Assembly (NCBI GenBank): GCA_011634665.1
Contig: WAEK01000013.1
Coordinates: 480,501-544,500, forward strand
Length of the DNA: 64,000 nucleotides
Reading direction: 5' to 3'
Source of the DNA: Mortierella sp. BCC40632
Lineage: Eukaryota; Mortierellomycota; Mortierellomycetes; Mortierellales; Mortierellaceae
Numbering within the stretch: the stretch's first letter is position 1; each line of letters opens with the position of its first letter. A model generated the notes under the pieces. That model saw only the letters and a program-made list of their open reading frames with translations. It did not search any database and was not told the origin of the DNA. Position numbers and translations under genes: made by a program. Positions 1-12,739 of this stretch are shown here, piece after piece.

Positions 1-2847
1 AAGTAAATCTTGCCATGCTTTAGGGGACCTTGATGGACTGGCTTCCGCAACCATTGTGGACCCGGATGAGGTCGCAGGGGTGGAAGCAGCTGTGGCGATC
101 GAGGCCATGGAGCCTGGTAAGGAGGTGGATCCAGGATTGGAAACTGACTTGGCAGCAGGATCCACAGAGAGCACCACTAGAGACCTGGGTGCAGTTCTCC
201 GGGTCCAGACATGACTCGAAGGGAGACACATCCACCAGATACAACCTTCACGACAACCTACGACTTCATTTGGATATTCGCTTGCAATTTCTGTCAAAGT
301 CATTCCAGGTCGTGGCATGGTAGTTGTGATCGAAGACGAGGCCGAGGCTGCAGGTTGGATCGCTTTGAGCTTTGAAAAATCAGGGTCCAAGAAGTCATGT
401 TCGGGTGGACACCAAACACTGAAATCCTCACCATTCCAACGGTCTCCCCAGTGATGTGAATTATCGGGACAATAGTTCCAAAGGGTATAGTTCATCATAG
501 AGGCATCCATGGCATCGAGCAATAGACCCATAGCATAGGATTGTTTTGGGTGACCGTACCGGTTCAAGAAACTGGCCTTCTGATGCATATCCATCGGTAG
601 ACCTGTCTCACCCATCAAAATTCCGTGCTGGTGACCCATTGCGAAACGAATATCCGATTGAATTCCTTGGACTTGATCCCGCCAAGCCTGACCCACTCCG
701 GACCAACCCAACTTGAGCGCTGCCAATGCGGACCAATAGATACCTCGTTTGTAGCCCAGATAATCGAGCGTGAAAGGAACAAAGTCTCGGGTCACATTTG
801 CGTATCCATCATAGAAATGAGGTGCAACCACAACATTTTCACTCACGTCTCCAATTGGATCAAAATTGGGATGTTGACAGGCATTGTCGAGCAATTCATC
901 CTCAGGTCGACGAGGTGCTGGTTTGCATTTCTCGAGATCGTCTCCAGAAGATGTCCGGTCTATACTCTGTCGATTTGTCGCAGCAGCGTGTCGATCGTTC
1001 GAGGAAGGATGACCTTGAAGGGGTCGCCAATGAGTAATCGCCTTGAACAAATGTCGAATCTGATCCCCTGCACTACCTAAAAGAATCTTTTGAAGTCTAA
1101 ACATGGGAGGGGCCTCATTGATCGGAGGTTCCACAAAAACCGTAAACCGACTATCCTCATGTCTTAACCGAAGAGAGAACGTGTTGACGAACGGTAACCA
1201 AAAATCTCGTTTCCATTCAATTTCCTTCCCAGGCTGAAACTCGACAGGAACTGTGGCCCAATCGGGGATTCGAGCGAAATAGTCGGGTCGGAGGAGGGTA
1301 CCCTTTTCAGGATCCCAGATCCCATGTTGAGCCCAGAGACATTGGTCCGTGTAACCTGAAGGCTGAGGCCAGTTGGTTTTCGAGAGTCGGCCCTCAGCCA
1401 GGGTCGTGGGACCTTGACCGGGTGCGAGTCCTGCAATAGCAGACCGTGCGGCGGCAATCCCAAGTCGTGACACGACTTCAAAGGCACTCGATCCTGATGA
1501 TCCTTCTTGAACAATCTCATCCTCATCAGGGCTATACCCAACGCGTGTATGCAGCGGTGGTGCGGATGGAGGGTGAATCCGGTGCACACCAAACGTGGGT
1601 GAGGAAGCTGTAGGGGGGATTGGTGCAGTAGAGGTGCTTGTGGAAGCAGTGGGTTTCCAATAAGGTCTTCGCCATAGGTTGATCTTGTTGGGATTGACCT
1701 TGGCTTTGCCCTTCTTGAGTGGACCAATCGCACCTGTGTCCCAGACTTGACACTCGACAGTTCTTCCCTGGGCAAGTTGAAGGCCCTGGAATGGAGTTGG
1801 GCATTGACCAATGTGAAGATCTGAGAGCTCCAAGAGTTTGTTCAAGTCTGGGTAATGTAGAAACCCTGGCGAAGGCTCGTTGAGGGTATCAAAGCCCATT
1901 ACAGTACCAGAATTGATAAGGCCCAATGTTGAGGGAGAAGAGGCTGCTTCTATGTCTTGATCGTGAACACGTTTTGCGAGATGAGCAAAGGCTTCCATAA
2001 AGTGTCCTTGGAGGAAATGTTGGATATTGACTTGACCCTTTTCAATAAAGGCGTGGTCTGCACGTGGAATTGGGACGAGGTTTTGGACAGGAGAAGGGGA
2101 TTTAGCGCCTCCAGGGACACCTCGCCGGTAGGCCTCGTCCGCAACGACAGTACCATGGATTTTTCGGAGATAGGCGAGCACGGTTGTTGTGAGGGGTACC
2201 ATGGCCTGGGGTGCAAACACCTGACCTGCAAAGAAGAGCGTGTACATGGTCGATGCGGCGACTTTACTGCTGTTGGTAGCCCAGATCATTCTAGGAAAGT
2301 CTTTTTTGTTCTCGCTTACCTGTATAGAGAAAGAAAGAGACAGTATGAGTCAGTCGTTTTATCTATGGGTGGTGAGCAAGCCAGACGGTGATTCTTTTTT
2401 TCTTTTTTTTTTTTTGGTACCCAAAACTGCCACTGACTTACATTTTGTATTACAGCGGCGCCAGCATCGTGAAACTTGGTCATGTCCAATCCTGCAAGTT
2501 CAATGGTCCAGCCAGGCCTTTGCAAACAAGGAAAAAGAGAGAAGAAAAAAAAATGGCAATGAGAACATCATCCCCATTCAGCGAGCTTCACACGACCCAA
2601 GCACAGAGACCCGTCTGAAGAGATGTGGACAACCTCACTTACATTCCTGAGCCTCCTGTGAAACGACTCCAACAATCGACATGTGGGTCCAGAAAACATT
2701 TTAGCCCGTGCTTTGAAGCAATCCTGAGTAGTTTGATTAGGTAGTCGATGTAATCTTCGTCGTAAATGCCACTGATAAACCATAGGATCGGTCCCATGAG
2801 AAAGTCAGTAGCATAAAGTGAGCCAAAGTGAGATAGGAGAGAGTAAC

Positions 2848-2878
<31 letters not shown>

Positions 2879-3442
2879 AGAGATGCGTTAGGAGGATGGA
2901 TAAAATAAAATAAAGTAGAGATTCGGTCATCTCTCTCCCCTTCTTTCTTTTTTCTCGCCCCCTTTCTTCAGCTAGACTTACGGTCCTGTATGCTCCAGAG
3001 CCTCCCATGGGACCAAGACTCGAAGACACTGACACCCCCATCTAGCCAATCTTGCAAAATGTTCATCTGCCTCTTCGAGAGGAAACGGACGGTTGACAAA
3101 GGAGATGTTCCGGTGGTCATAAAAATGTTCTCCTTTGTAAGAGTACACTACTCCAGGGACTTCGCCTTTGTTGTCCTGAGCTGCAGTAGAGAGGTTGGGT
3201 CCTGAACTTGATGCTGAGGTGACCCCTACTCCTGCTCCTGATCCAAGCTCCAGCTCAGAGAGGACGGAGGCTAGACTGAAAGGCATCTTTGTGCCTCCAG
3301 AGACGTTCAAGCCATGCAAAATAACCACTCTGTTCTGAGGATCGACTACCCAACCATCTCTGGCCGCTAACCGGGATGACTCCCATGCGTTGGTTGCCAT
3401 ACTGAATGTCGAGGCTTGTGAAGAAGAGGTCTTGGAGGTCAT
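1..3442 (-). CDS. GH5 steryl-beta-glucosidase / glucocerebrosidase-like enzyme (3' end outside window)
   Basis: Predicted glycoside hydrolase family 5 enzyme of the fungal EGCrP/Egh1 type, which removes glucose from sterol glucosides or glucosylceramide. Exons on the minus strand: 3442-2982, 2771-2643, 2517-2442 and 2319 to the edge; reading phase holds across all three introns and no stop appears in the 773 codons of the last exon. Seen: an N-terminal stretch with VILHGLNVSGGTKMP and LRVLVPWEALEHTGPGIYDE, then DPHVDCWSRFTGGSG and PGWTIELAGLDMTKFH, the acid/base motif DTLNEPSPGF (Glu codon at 1876-1878) and the nucleophile motif GILMGETGLPMDM (Glu codon at 607-609). At 995 or more residues it exceeds the roughly 750-850 usual for the family; extra length lies in Ser/Pro/Thr-rich insertions after each conserved block. 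Start chosen at the first ATG of the open exon. Substrate (sterol glucoside versus glucosylceramide) cannot be told from sequence alone. Confidence 0.88.
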
Positions 3443-3504
3443 GAATAAGGATTAACAGATAAAAACAAAATAATGATAACAACAATGAACTTGGGGATTT
3501 GCCA

Positions 3505-3513
3505 GTATATATT
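3505..3513 (-). promoter_or_regulatory. TATA-like element upstream of the GH5 gene
   Basis: The minus strand reads AATATATAC here, about 65 bases upstream of the GH5 start codon. It is the only TATA-like string close to that start. Inference from sequence only. Confidence 0.3.
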
Positions 3514-5193
3514 AGAGGTAGATGTGTGGAAGGTGAGGAGGAAGAGCAGTTGATGGCAGTGGTGGAGGGCGAGGAGGAGGAGGAGGAGGAGGAGGAGGAC
3601 TGAGGGGTAGAGTGCCCAGGGCAAGAAGAAGGAGATGCAGTGCGGAGAAGGAGATGGGAACGGAGACAAGGGGTGAAGGAGAAGAAATAGGAAGGAGCGA
3701 TACCCAAGGGAGAAAGAGAAGCAAAGGGGAAGGGCGGGGGGCGGGGCAGGGTAGCGCAAGTGACTGGATCCTTCCTCAAGACTAGGAATGCGGCCTGATC
3801 TCGAGCGGGGGCGAGCGGATTGGAATGCGAATGTGCCCGTAGCCAAGAAGATGGGCTTGGAGGAAGTAGTGTTGCTTTTGCTGTTGTATCTAACCAGTTT
3901 GCTATGCTGCTTTTTTTTTCTTTTCTTTTTCTGCGATTCGTCCAAGGAGAGAGACGATTGATAGTGCGGAGGAAAAGGGAAGCACTGAAGCCAGGGAGTT
4001 GCTGGATGAACAGCGACGCGAAGAGAGAAAAGAGAGAGACAGAGAGAGACAGACAATGAGCGCGTCAGCTTTGGTAGCGCTTGGCCGCGGGCAATGGAAC
4101 GATTATATACTCAACCCATGGTGCGGAACGGTTCATCCTTGACCCCCCCTCCCTTTCTACCTTCTCTCCTCTCTCTCCCCCCCTCCCTCTTCTCCTTTTT
4201 CTTTCCCTCCACGCACATCCACAAAGTAAACATTGTTCGTTAGGCCATGTGGGTGAGTGCATGCTCCTGGAGTGAGAGTCATCATGGTGAAGGGGCCATT
4301 GCCTGTTTGTGCGACTGACTGTTCTCGGAGCAGCCCTTGGGCTTGCTTGTTGTCTCTTTTTCCCCCTGTCTCCTTCTCATCCTCCCCTGCGCTCACGCCT
4401 GTGATCATTGGGCAGATGATCGCCATGCGTTCCACACAAATCATCACTCACCAACCCTATACTATCACAGACCCGCTCTCCACCGTTCTCTGGTATGTCA
4501 CAGCCATGTTGTCTCCTGGGCAGGGGGTTGTCTCTTGGCCTCCGACTGACTGATTGTCTGCCTGACTGACAAACTGACTGAAATGTGGCCACGGATGTCC
4601 GATAGCGCATCTCTTCGTCTGAGAAATATCAGGCCATGTCCGTTCAACCCCTATCTTTCTTAAATACCTTCCCTTTCATGGTGGCTAGCCGAGAAACCCT
4701 GGGGAGTCTCGAGCACACTAGCAATAGTTTTTTTTTTTTTTTTTTTTTTTTATTTCTTTTCATTCTCATTCTCACTTTGCGCTATCCGCGGGAATGCGCC
4801 GAGGAGGCTCTCAAAGAGTGGGCCATTCAGTGGATGCGCCATGGTTGGATGGACACGCTACAGCCGCGTGTGTATTCATAGTTAATGCTTCCTCGGCGCA
4901 GGTACACAGGTACCGAGAAGTGTGAATGCAATGAATGAAGACACGAGAACTGCTGATGATGATGTTCTGGAATGAGACATTGGGTCGAGGGAGAAAGAAT
5001 GAGAAATGGGGGGAGTGAGTACCCATGTAGTTGCACACAGGAGACAGAATTGACGCCACAACCTTGAGCGGAACGCGGAGGACCATGACCCGAAGCAGAC
5101 AACAAGACCGTGAGAGAGCTGCTGATGCTTGCCCTGCATTGCTCTCTCTTTGCCTCGTAACTCCGATTATTTCCATTTTTCTTTTTTCGCGCG

Positions 5194-5195
<2 letters not shown>

Positions 5196-5249
<54 letters not shown>
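5196..5249. repeat. (TC)n microsatellite
   Basis: Uninterrupted TC dinucleotides for about 54 bases, in the divergent intergenic region. Confidence 0.95.
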
Positions 5250-5252
<3 letters not shown>

Positions 5253-6934
5253 GGCTTGTGTTCAAATGGGAAGATCTGATAAGAGACTCGCCCCATTGGA
5301 CCATCCCTGTGTTTGTCTCTCCCTCTCCTCTCTTCTCTCTCTGGTCCCTGGCCACGCACAAAAAAAAAAAAAAAAACCAGCCAAGCCCAGCCTAGTCCAG
5401 TCAGTTTCCCACTGGCTCATTTTGGGCCTCGCTTTTTTCTTTCCTTTTTTTTCCCTTTGGGTCTTGCTCTCTGGTGACCTCCAGCATCTTGAACTGAGAA
5501 AGTGAGCATGGCGCGAAACGAAACTTGGTCGCTCTCGGGCCCTTTCTCTCTTTTTTTTCTCACTCTCTCTCCAGCACCAAGTCTCTTTGATGTATGCCGC
5601 GTCGAATACAACGCAGCAACATCTCTCTCTGATCCTTTAACATTGTTCGGTCACCCTTACTGACTTGCGATTGCGTGCATGCGTCCATCCGTCGGCGCTG
5701 TTGGTCGAGCGTCGATGCATGCATGTATTGTACAAGTGTAGACAATGATGCGTGCGTGTGTGTCTGTAAATGTGGGTCACTCATCTCTCTCGAATCGAGA
5801 CTTGGGAACTTTGTCCCCGACCAAACGGATGTCTTTCTAGCCAGCCTCGGCTTTTTTTCGCCTGTTCTGCTCTCGGGAAGTGCTCTCTATTTTTTTTTCC
5901 TTTTTTTCTTTCTCGGTGGCCAGACATGCGGAGCAGTTGATTGTTTCCCGTCCGAGGAGGTCGTCGCGACTGTCGTCACCACAATACTCTCTTCCCACCA
6001 GTGACTCCACAGACACTTTCTGGGATTACGGTAGAGAAAGGAGAAAAAAAGAAAAAGGAAAATAAAAAAAAGTGGGGAGTGAGAGAAGAGGAGGTAGTGG
6101 GGGGGGGTATGTCATCCAAGAAAAGAAAGAGAGATGACAGAGAAAAAGAGCGCATGAGAGGAGAGGAAAGGAGAAGTGGGAGGGGGGTCGGAATGCCGGG
6201 AAGCGGTTTCCGTTTTTGTAACACTCCGCACCGAGAGACCGCAGCGGGGAGAGTGCCCCATGTGTGTGCGTGTTTGTGTCGAAATGCTGATGTGTGTGTG
6301 TGGGCGGAGAGCGGACCAGCTCCGCTGGTGGGCCAGACCCGGAATAAGAGTAAGAGAGAGTAACTGTGCGAAGGTGTAAGGTGTGTGTATGTGTCGTCGT
6401 CGTCGTCGTGAGCGCCTCTTTTTGTTGTTGTTGTTGTTATTCTGTCTTCCTTTTCTCCCATTTAACCCACGTATCCCCTGTTTGCGCACTTATCAGATGG
6501 AAAAAAGGGTGGTCGTCTATTTTTCACTTTCTCTTTCTCTGTCCGACGACCGGCCGACAGAGAGTAAGTGAGTGAGATGCCCACCCGAAGACCGCAGTCT
6601 GGAGAGGGAGAGAGAGGACTCCCGGTCGTCCTTTTTTTTTTTTTTTTTTCCAATCTTCTCTCTCTTCTCTCTCTCTCTCTCTCCTCTCTTCTCTTCTTCA
6701 TCTGCCCCATCTCACATCTTTTTTTTTTTTTTTATCTTATCCATCCCATCCTATTCTCATCCTATTCTCATCTTTTCTTCCTTCCATCCTCATCCTCTCT
6801 CTTTCTCTTTCTCTCACCCCTCCTCTCCTTCCCCTTCTCCCTCTGCTCATCCCGTACCTTGTGTGCTCGGAGCATTTTCCTCTCTCGGCATCTCGGCCCC
6901 GATCATCCCTTCTCCCCTAACCCCGCGGCCAAAA

Positions 6935-9232
6935 ATGTCCACTTCCACACTCCAGTTGCCTTCGCCACCTGACGCCTCTCGGCACGATCCTAGCGGTGTC
7001 GCTGCCGTCACATACGACCTCAAGCGACTCAAAGTCTACTCCTCATGTCTCCGCTGTCGTGCAAAGAAAGTCAAGTGCGACCGCAAGGAGCCATGCTCCC
7101 GCTGTGAGAAACACAACGTCGAGTGCTCCTATCGTGAGCTTGCCTCTGTCCAGCTCGACATCCGCCAGTTCCAACGCCATCTCAGCAACCCCAAGATCCG
7201 CAAGGATGGTGCTGGCATCCTCACATCCACTGCTACTCCTGTCCTTGCCATACCTTCTACTGCCTCCACTACCGCCCCAACCACTACCTTTGTTATTACC
7301 TCCATGCCCGCTGCGCCCGCCTCTTCTACCTCCTCCGCCACATCCTCCGCCATCACCTCGCTTGAATCCACTCCCACGTCGACCCTGGCCACTGCTGAAG
7401 TCACAACCGCAACGCCGGCTTCTCCCCAGCCTTCTGCTAAATCTCCCGTGGTCGAATCCGCATCCCAATCACGTACTCAGTTCAGCCCTTCCTCCACTGT
7501 ACAGCAGCAGCCACAGCAACAAAGCACCATGGGTGTGCTTACGTTCAAACAGACGACCAGTGCAGGCTTTGCAGAGATTGAGCAGGAAAAGATGGCTATG
7601 CGTGCAAATAGGGCTGCTGCCATGGAACGTGCCAAAGTCCACAAGATTCAGCGTAAAAAGCCGTTGCCCAAGACAGCAGCCGCCTTGTCCTCCTCTTCTT
7701 CTCCACGTGAACAACAAAAGCAGCGCTCATCATCATCATCATCACCACCACCGCAACAACCACCACAACAACCACCACAACAACAAAAACATCATCAACT
7801 GAGCAAAGATGTTGACATGGTGGATACAACTGAGGCTGTGGACCGGGTACGGCTTGCTATCACTGCAGAGGAAGGGCCCATCGACTGTGACATGTCGTGC
7901 ATGGACGCGAGTGTAGGAGGAAGCGCCAACACAAATACAAGCACGAACGCGAATGTGCCCATTTGGCGTGCTCAGGCAGTGGGCAAGCACACACAAACGG
8001 CCCACGAACAGGACATGGCCGAGACCTTTGGCCTAGCGGCATATCTCAAGGCGCGCGAGATGGAGCTCTCACAGGATCCCGCGACTGCAGGCCAGACCAT
8101 CGACTTTGAGATGGAGCTTGAACGTGCTCTTGCACAACGGATGCCAAGCTCTTTTTCTGCCTCTCGTGCCGCTGCAGCAACAACTTCTGTTTCTACTGGA
8201 GGTTCCGGCGGATCAGATCGCAAGAACCCTTCGCCACGCATGCGCAGAAATGGCTACCATCGCAATGCTCAGTCCATGATGCCTTATGCGCGTCCTTCTT
8301 ACTGTCAGCTCTCGTCTCCTTCCTCCTCTTCTGGAAACAACGCCAGGAACAGCAGCAGCAACAATAGTAACAATAATACCAATAATAGCCATGCTAGTCG
8401 ACATACACAGCCACCTCCATCTGCCCAGTGCTGTTGTCAGATTGCGGCTCAGCAAGGCCAGTCGCTAGGATCGTGCCCATACTCGAATGTGAGCCATAGC
8501 GGATACGAGAAGCACTCTCACGTGGCCGAGTCTCCAATGGTGCCTATGGCTCGGATCCATGGCAGCGAGGAAGCTGGCACGCCGCCACGCATCGCCTACT
8601 CGCCTTCGTACTCCCCTTCGTATGAGGATCTCCAGCGAGAGGAGAAGAGCAAGGAGTATGCACCAGCAAAGAGGTACTCCGAGTACACGCACTCGACGCC
8701 ATCGCTCTCGCCCCCACCTTCTGCAGCATTGCATGAGAGCAGGGCCAGTAGCAGTAGCAGTGATGGTAACGGCAACAATGGTTGGCGGACCTCATTCTCG
8801 TCCGTGTCCTCAACATCGTCGTCCTCCAAACCCTATGGCTCAATCTTGCCTCCGCTGTCCCTGTCTGCATATGCATCATCACAGCGACTGTTGCAACACC
8901 CACTTGATCAGCTGCAGCGCCATGACATGCATCGGCGACAGTCCTCCTTGTCATCGCTCAAGTTGGAGGATGGTCAGCTCTCGGCGGACACGGGCAATCC
9001 AAGAACGGAATTGCCTCCTATCCGTCTCCCACCTCTGGTACCACCGACGTCTGATCTGACGAGGTTCCAAGTCGAGCGGGAAGGCGATGAGCCAATCGAG
9101 ATCGAGTGCAAGTACAACGAGCCGAATGTGGATGCGTGGGATATGATCGAGCAGCCGATCTCGAGGACGACACCGTTGACAAACAAACGCGAACGGTCGA
9201 TCAAGATGGAGATGGGGTGGATTCTTTCATGA
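6935..9232 (+). CDS. Zn2Cys6 (Gal4-type) fungal transcription factor
   Basis: Predicted DNA-binding regulator of 765 residues in a single exon. The binuclear zinc cluster is at residues 38-64 with spacing C-x2-C-x6-C-x5-C-x2-C-x6-C (Cys 38, 41, 48, 54, 57, 64) and the basic loop RAKKVKCDRK. The rest is mostly low complexity: Thr/Ser/Ala runs (about 95-190), polyQ and SSSS/PPQQ stretches (about 190-290), an Asn/Ser run (about 465-490). Ordered-looking islands lie near the C-terminus (SILPPLSLSAYASSQRLLQ, ELPPIRLPPLVPP). I do not see the usual fungal-specific middle homology domain. The frame stays open to 6572, but those 121 codons are CT/poly(T) sequence rich in Phe and Ser and read as leader; ATG 6935 directly precedes the first normal protein sequence. 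Target genes are unknown. Confidence 0.88.
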   Translation: MSTSTLQLPSPPDASRHDPSGVAAVTYDLKRLKVYSSCLRCRAKKVKCDRKEPCSRCEKHNVECSYRELASVQLDIRQFQRHLSNPKIRKDGAGILTSTATPVLAIPSTASTTAPTTTFVITSMPAAPASSTSSATSSAITSLESTPTSTLATAEVTTATPASPQPSAKSPVVESASQSRTQFSPSSTVQQQPQQQSTMGVLTFKQTTSAGFAEIEQEKMAMRANRAAAMERAKVHKIQRKKPLPKTAAALSSSSSPREQQKQRSSSSSSPPPQQPPQQPPQQQKHHQLSKDVDMVDTTEAVDRVRLAITAEEGPIDCDMSCMDASVGGSANTNTSTNANVPIWRAQAVGKHTQTAHEQDMAETFGLAAYLKAREMELSQDPATAGQTIDFEMELERALAQRMPSSFSASRAAAATTSVSTGGSGGSDRKNPSPRMRRNGYHRNAQSMMPYARPSYCQLSSPSSSSGNNARNSSSNNSNNNTNNSHASRHTQPPPSAQCCCQIAAQQGQSLGSCPYSNVSHSGYEKHSHVAESPMVPMARIHGSEEAGTPPRIAYSPSYSPSYEDLQREEKSKEYAPAKRYSEYTHSTPSLSPPPSAALHESRASSSSSDGNGNNGWRTSFSSVSSTSSSSKPYGSILPPLSLSAYASSQRLLQHPLDQLQRHDMHRRQSSLSSLKLEDGQLSADTGNPRTELPPIRLPPLVPPTSDLTRFQVEREGDEPIEIECKYNEPNVDAWDMIEQPISRTTPLTNKRERSIKMEMGWILS

Positions 9233-9240
9233 AGGAGAGT

Positions 9241-9250
<10 letters not shown>

Positions 9251-9294
<44 letters not shown>
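9251..9294. repeat. (GA)n microsatellite just after the Zn2Cys6 gene
   Basis: About 44 bases of GA dinucleotides beginning 18 bases after the stop codon, so probably in the 3' UTR. Confidence 0.95.
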
Positions 9295-9298
<4 letters not shown>

Positions 9299-10071
9299 AA
9301 GGGGGAGGGGAAGCCCCCCCGGTCCGTGCTTTCGATGGGGTGGACAGAGAGATGGAAAGACTTTTTCCCTTTTTTCTTTTTCTTTGACTCTCGGCAGTAG
9401 TCGAATAAGCTGCATTATACACCACTTGTACTATATAAACCATTTGCTACCCCCTCCCCCCATAATCCCATTGACAACTGTCCATAACTGAATGTGATCT
9501 AGAAAGTAGTCGGACAAGAGAGAAGAGAGAAGAGAGAAGGTGAGAGAGTGATACAGACAAAAGAGATCTTGTCGAGGGAGATTCTATACAGATGGGCCCT
9601 GGACTTCCATTAGGCCCAGTGTACGAGACTGTGGGGAAAGGTGTTGTGTACGTGGAACAGAGCAATGAAAAAAACCAAAGGCAAATGGCGGGAGTTTGTC
9701 AATTACCAATTACGGAGCGACGATCTATTTCTCTCTTCCCCCAGAGTTCAGGTGGCCTATCCTCTCTCTCTCTCACTCGCTCTCTCGCTCTCTCTCTTGG
9801 GTATGGGCAATCGGAGAAAGAGAGAGAGTGGAAGAGAAAAACCCAAAAGAGCTACACCGGTGCGTCCGGAGCAAATAGAGCAAATAAAGCAACCCTGGTC
9901 AGGGCTGCACCACGCGCAGGAGAAGGCGAGAGAGGACAGGACAGTGTCATGTCGATCGCGCCATTTCTGCATACGCGAACTGTCCATAGACAACCAAGAA
10001 AATGAGACAAAAAGTAAATAAGCTTTTTCTATCTTTCTATCTGTCGCATTTCTCACTCTCAGTCACCTCAG

Positions 10072-10080
<9 letters not shown>

Positions 10081-10109
<29 letters not shown>
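10081..10109. repeat. CTCACT hexamer array
   Basis: Five near-perfect CTCACT units in tandem; flanked by CTCGCT variants. Confidence 0.85.
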
Positions 10110-10615
10110 GCAGTCTCTCTTGGCCTTCTCCTTCTGCCCTCTGCAGCATTCTTGACTAACCATCACTTGGCTATTAACTTGGACTTTTTTTTTTTTCTTT
10201 TCATTGCAAAACCCAACCCCTGACTACAGCCGATATCCAAATTCGCGCAAGTCAGGCACTATGAGGACTAAAAAAAATGTGGGAGAAAAAAAGAGGATGA
10301 TAGAGTGAGCAGTGTGGTGGAATGCTGGACACACAAGTCTAGTGTTTACATGGTTGAAAAGAGCAGGTGGGAGAAAAAAAAGACACGAAATCGGCTGCGA
10401 AAAGCACGCGAGGCTATGGCAAGGTGGCTAGAAAGACGCCATCGGTCTCTCTCTCTCGCACAGGGGGGATACAGCAAAACACGGCTCGGTGGCAACGGGA
10501 TGGTCACTGACCCTTGTTGAGACACAAACAGTCCTCTCTCTCTCTCTCTCTCTCCCCTGGACCAGAACCAGTCCCGGTCGGGTCAGTTACAATCTTCTCC
10601 CTTCTTTCTTTTGTC

Positions 10616-10623
10616 TATAAAAG
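10616..10623 (+). promoter_or_regulatory. TATA box of MET17
   Basis: TATAAAAG, about 150 bases upstream of the MET17 ATG and followed by a pyrimidine-rich leader. Consensus match and spacing make it a good core promoter candidate. Confidence 0.55.
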
Positions 10624-10771
10624 CGGTGATCTCTTTTCTCTCTTCTTCTTCTTACTCTCTACTCTCTCTCTTTCTCGTCCTCTCACCTTATCCACTTGCC
10701 TCCATCCCCACCTCAAATACACACACTCTCTCTCTCTTTCTTTCTTTCCTTTTCTCTCTCTTATCACAACC

Positions 10772-12739
<1,968 letters not shown>

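Larger units (their letters stand above)
3443..6934. other. Divergent intergenic region between GH5 and Zn2Cys6 genes
   Basis: No gene is supported in these 3.5 kb. The stretch holds the promoters and leaders of two divergent genes. It has a GAG/GGA triplet run (about 3567-3600), CTGACTGA-type repeats (about 4543-4580), poly(T) at 4728-4751, a long (TC)n tract at 5196-5249, GTC and TTG triplet runs near 6393-6437 and pyrimidine-rich DNA up to the start at 6935. Many apparent ORFs here are translated poly(T), CT or GA runs. Confidence 0.7.
9233..10771. other. Intergenic region upstream of MET17
   Basis: No gene supported. It contains (GA)n at 9251-9294, a CTCACT hexamer array at 10081-10109, a poly(T) run near 10187, CT tracts at 10534-10553, and the MET17 promoter with a TATA box. 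Confidence 0.7.

Noticed and set aside
6572..6934. 121-codon N-terminal extension of the Zn2Cys6 protein
   Set aside because: Phe/Ser/Leu-rich sequence from poly(T) and CT tracts; more likely an untranslated leader.
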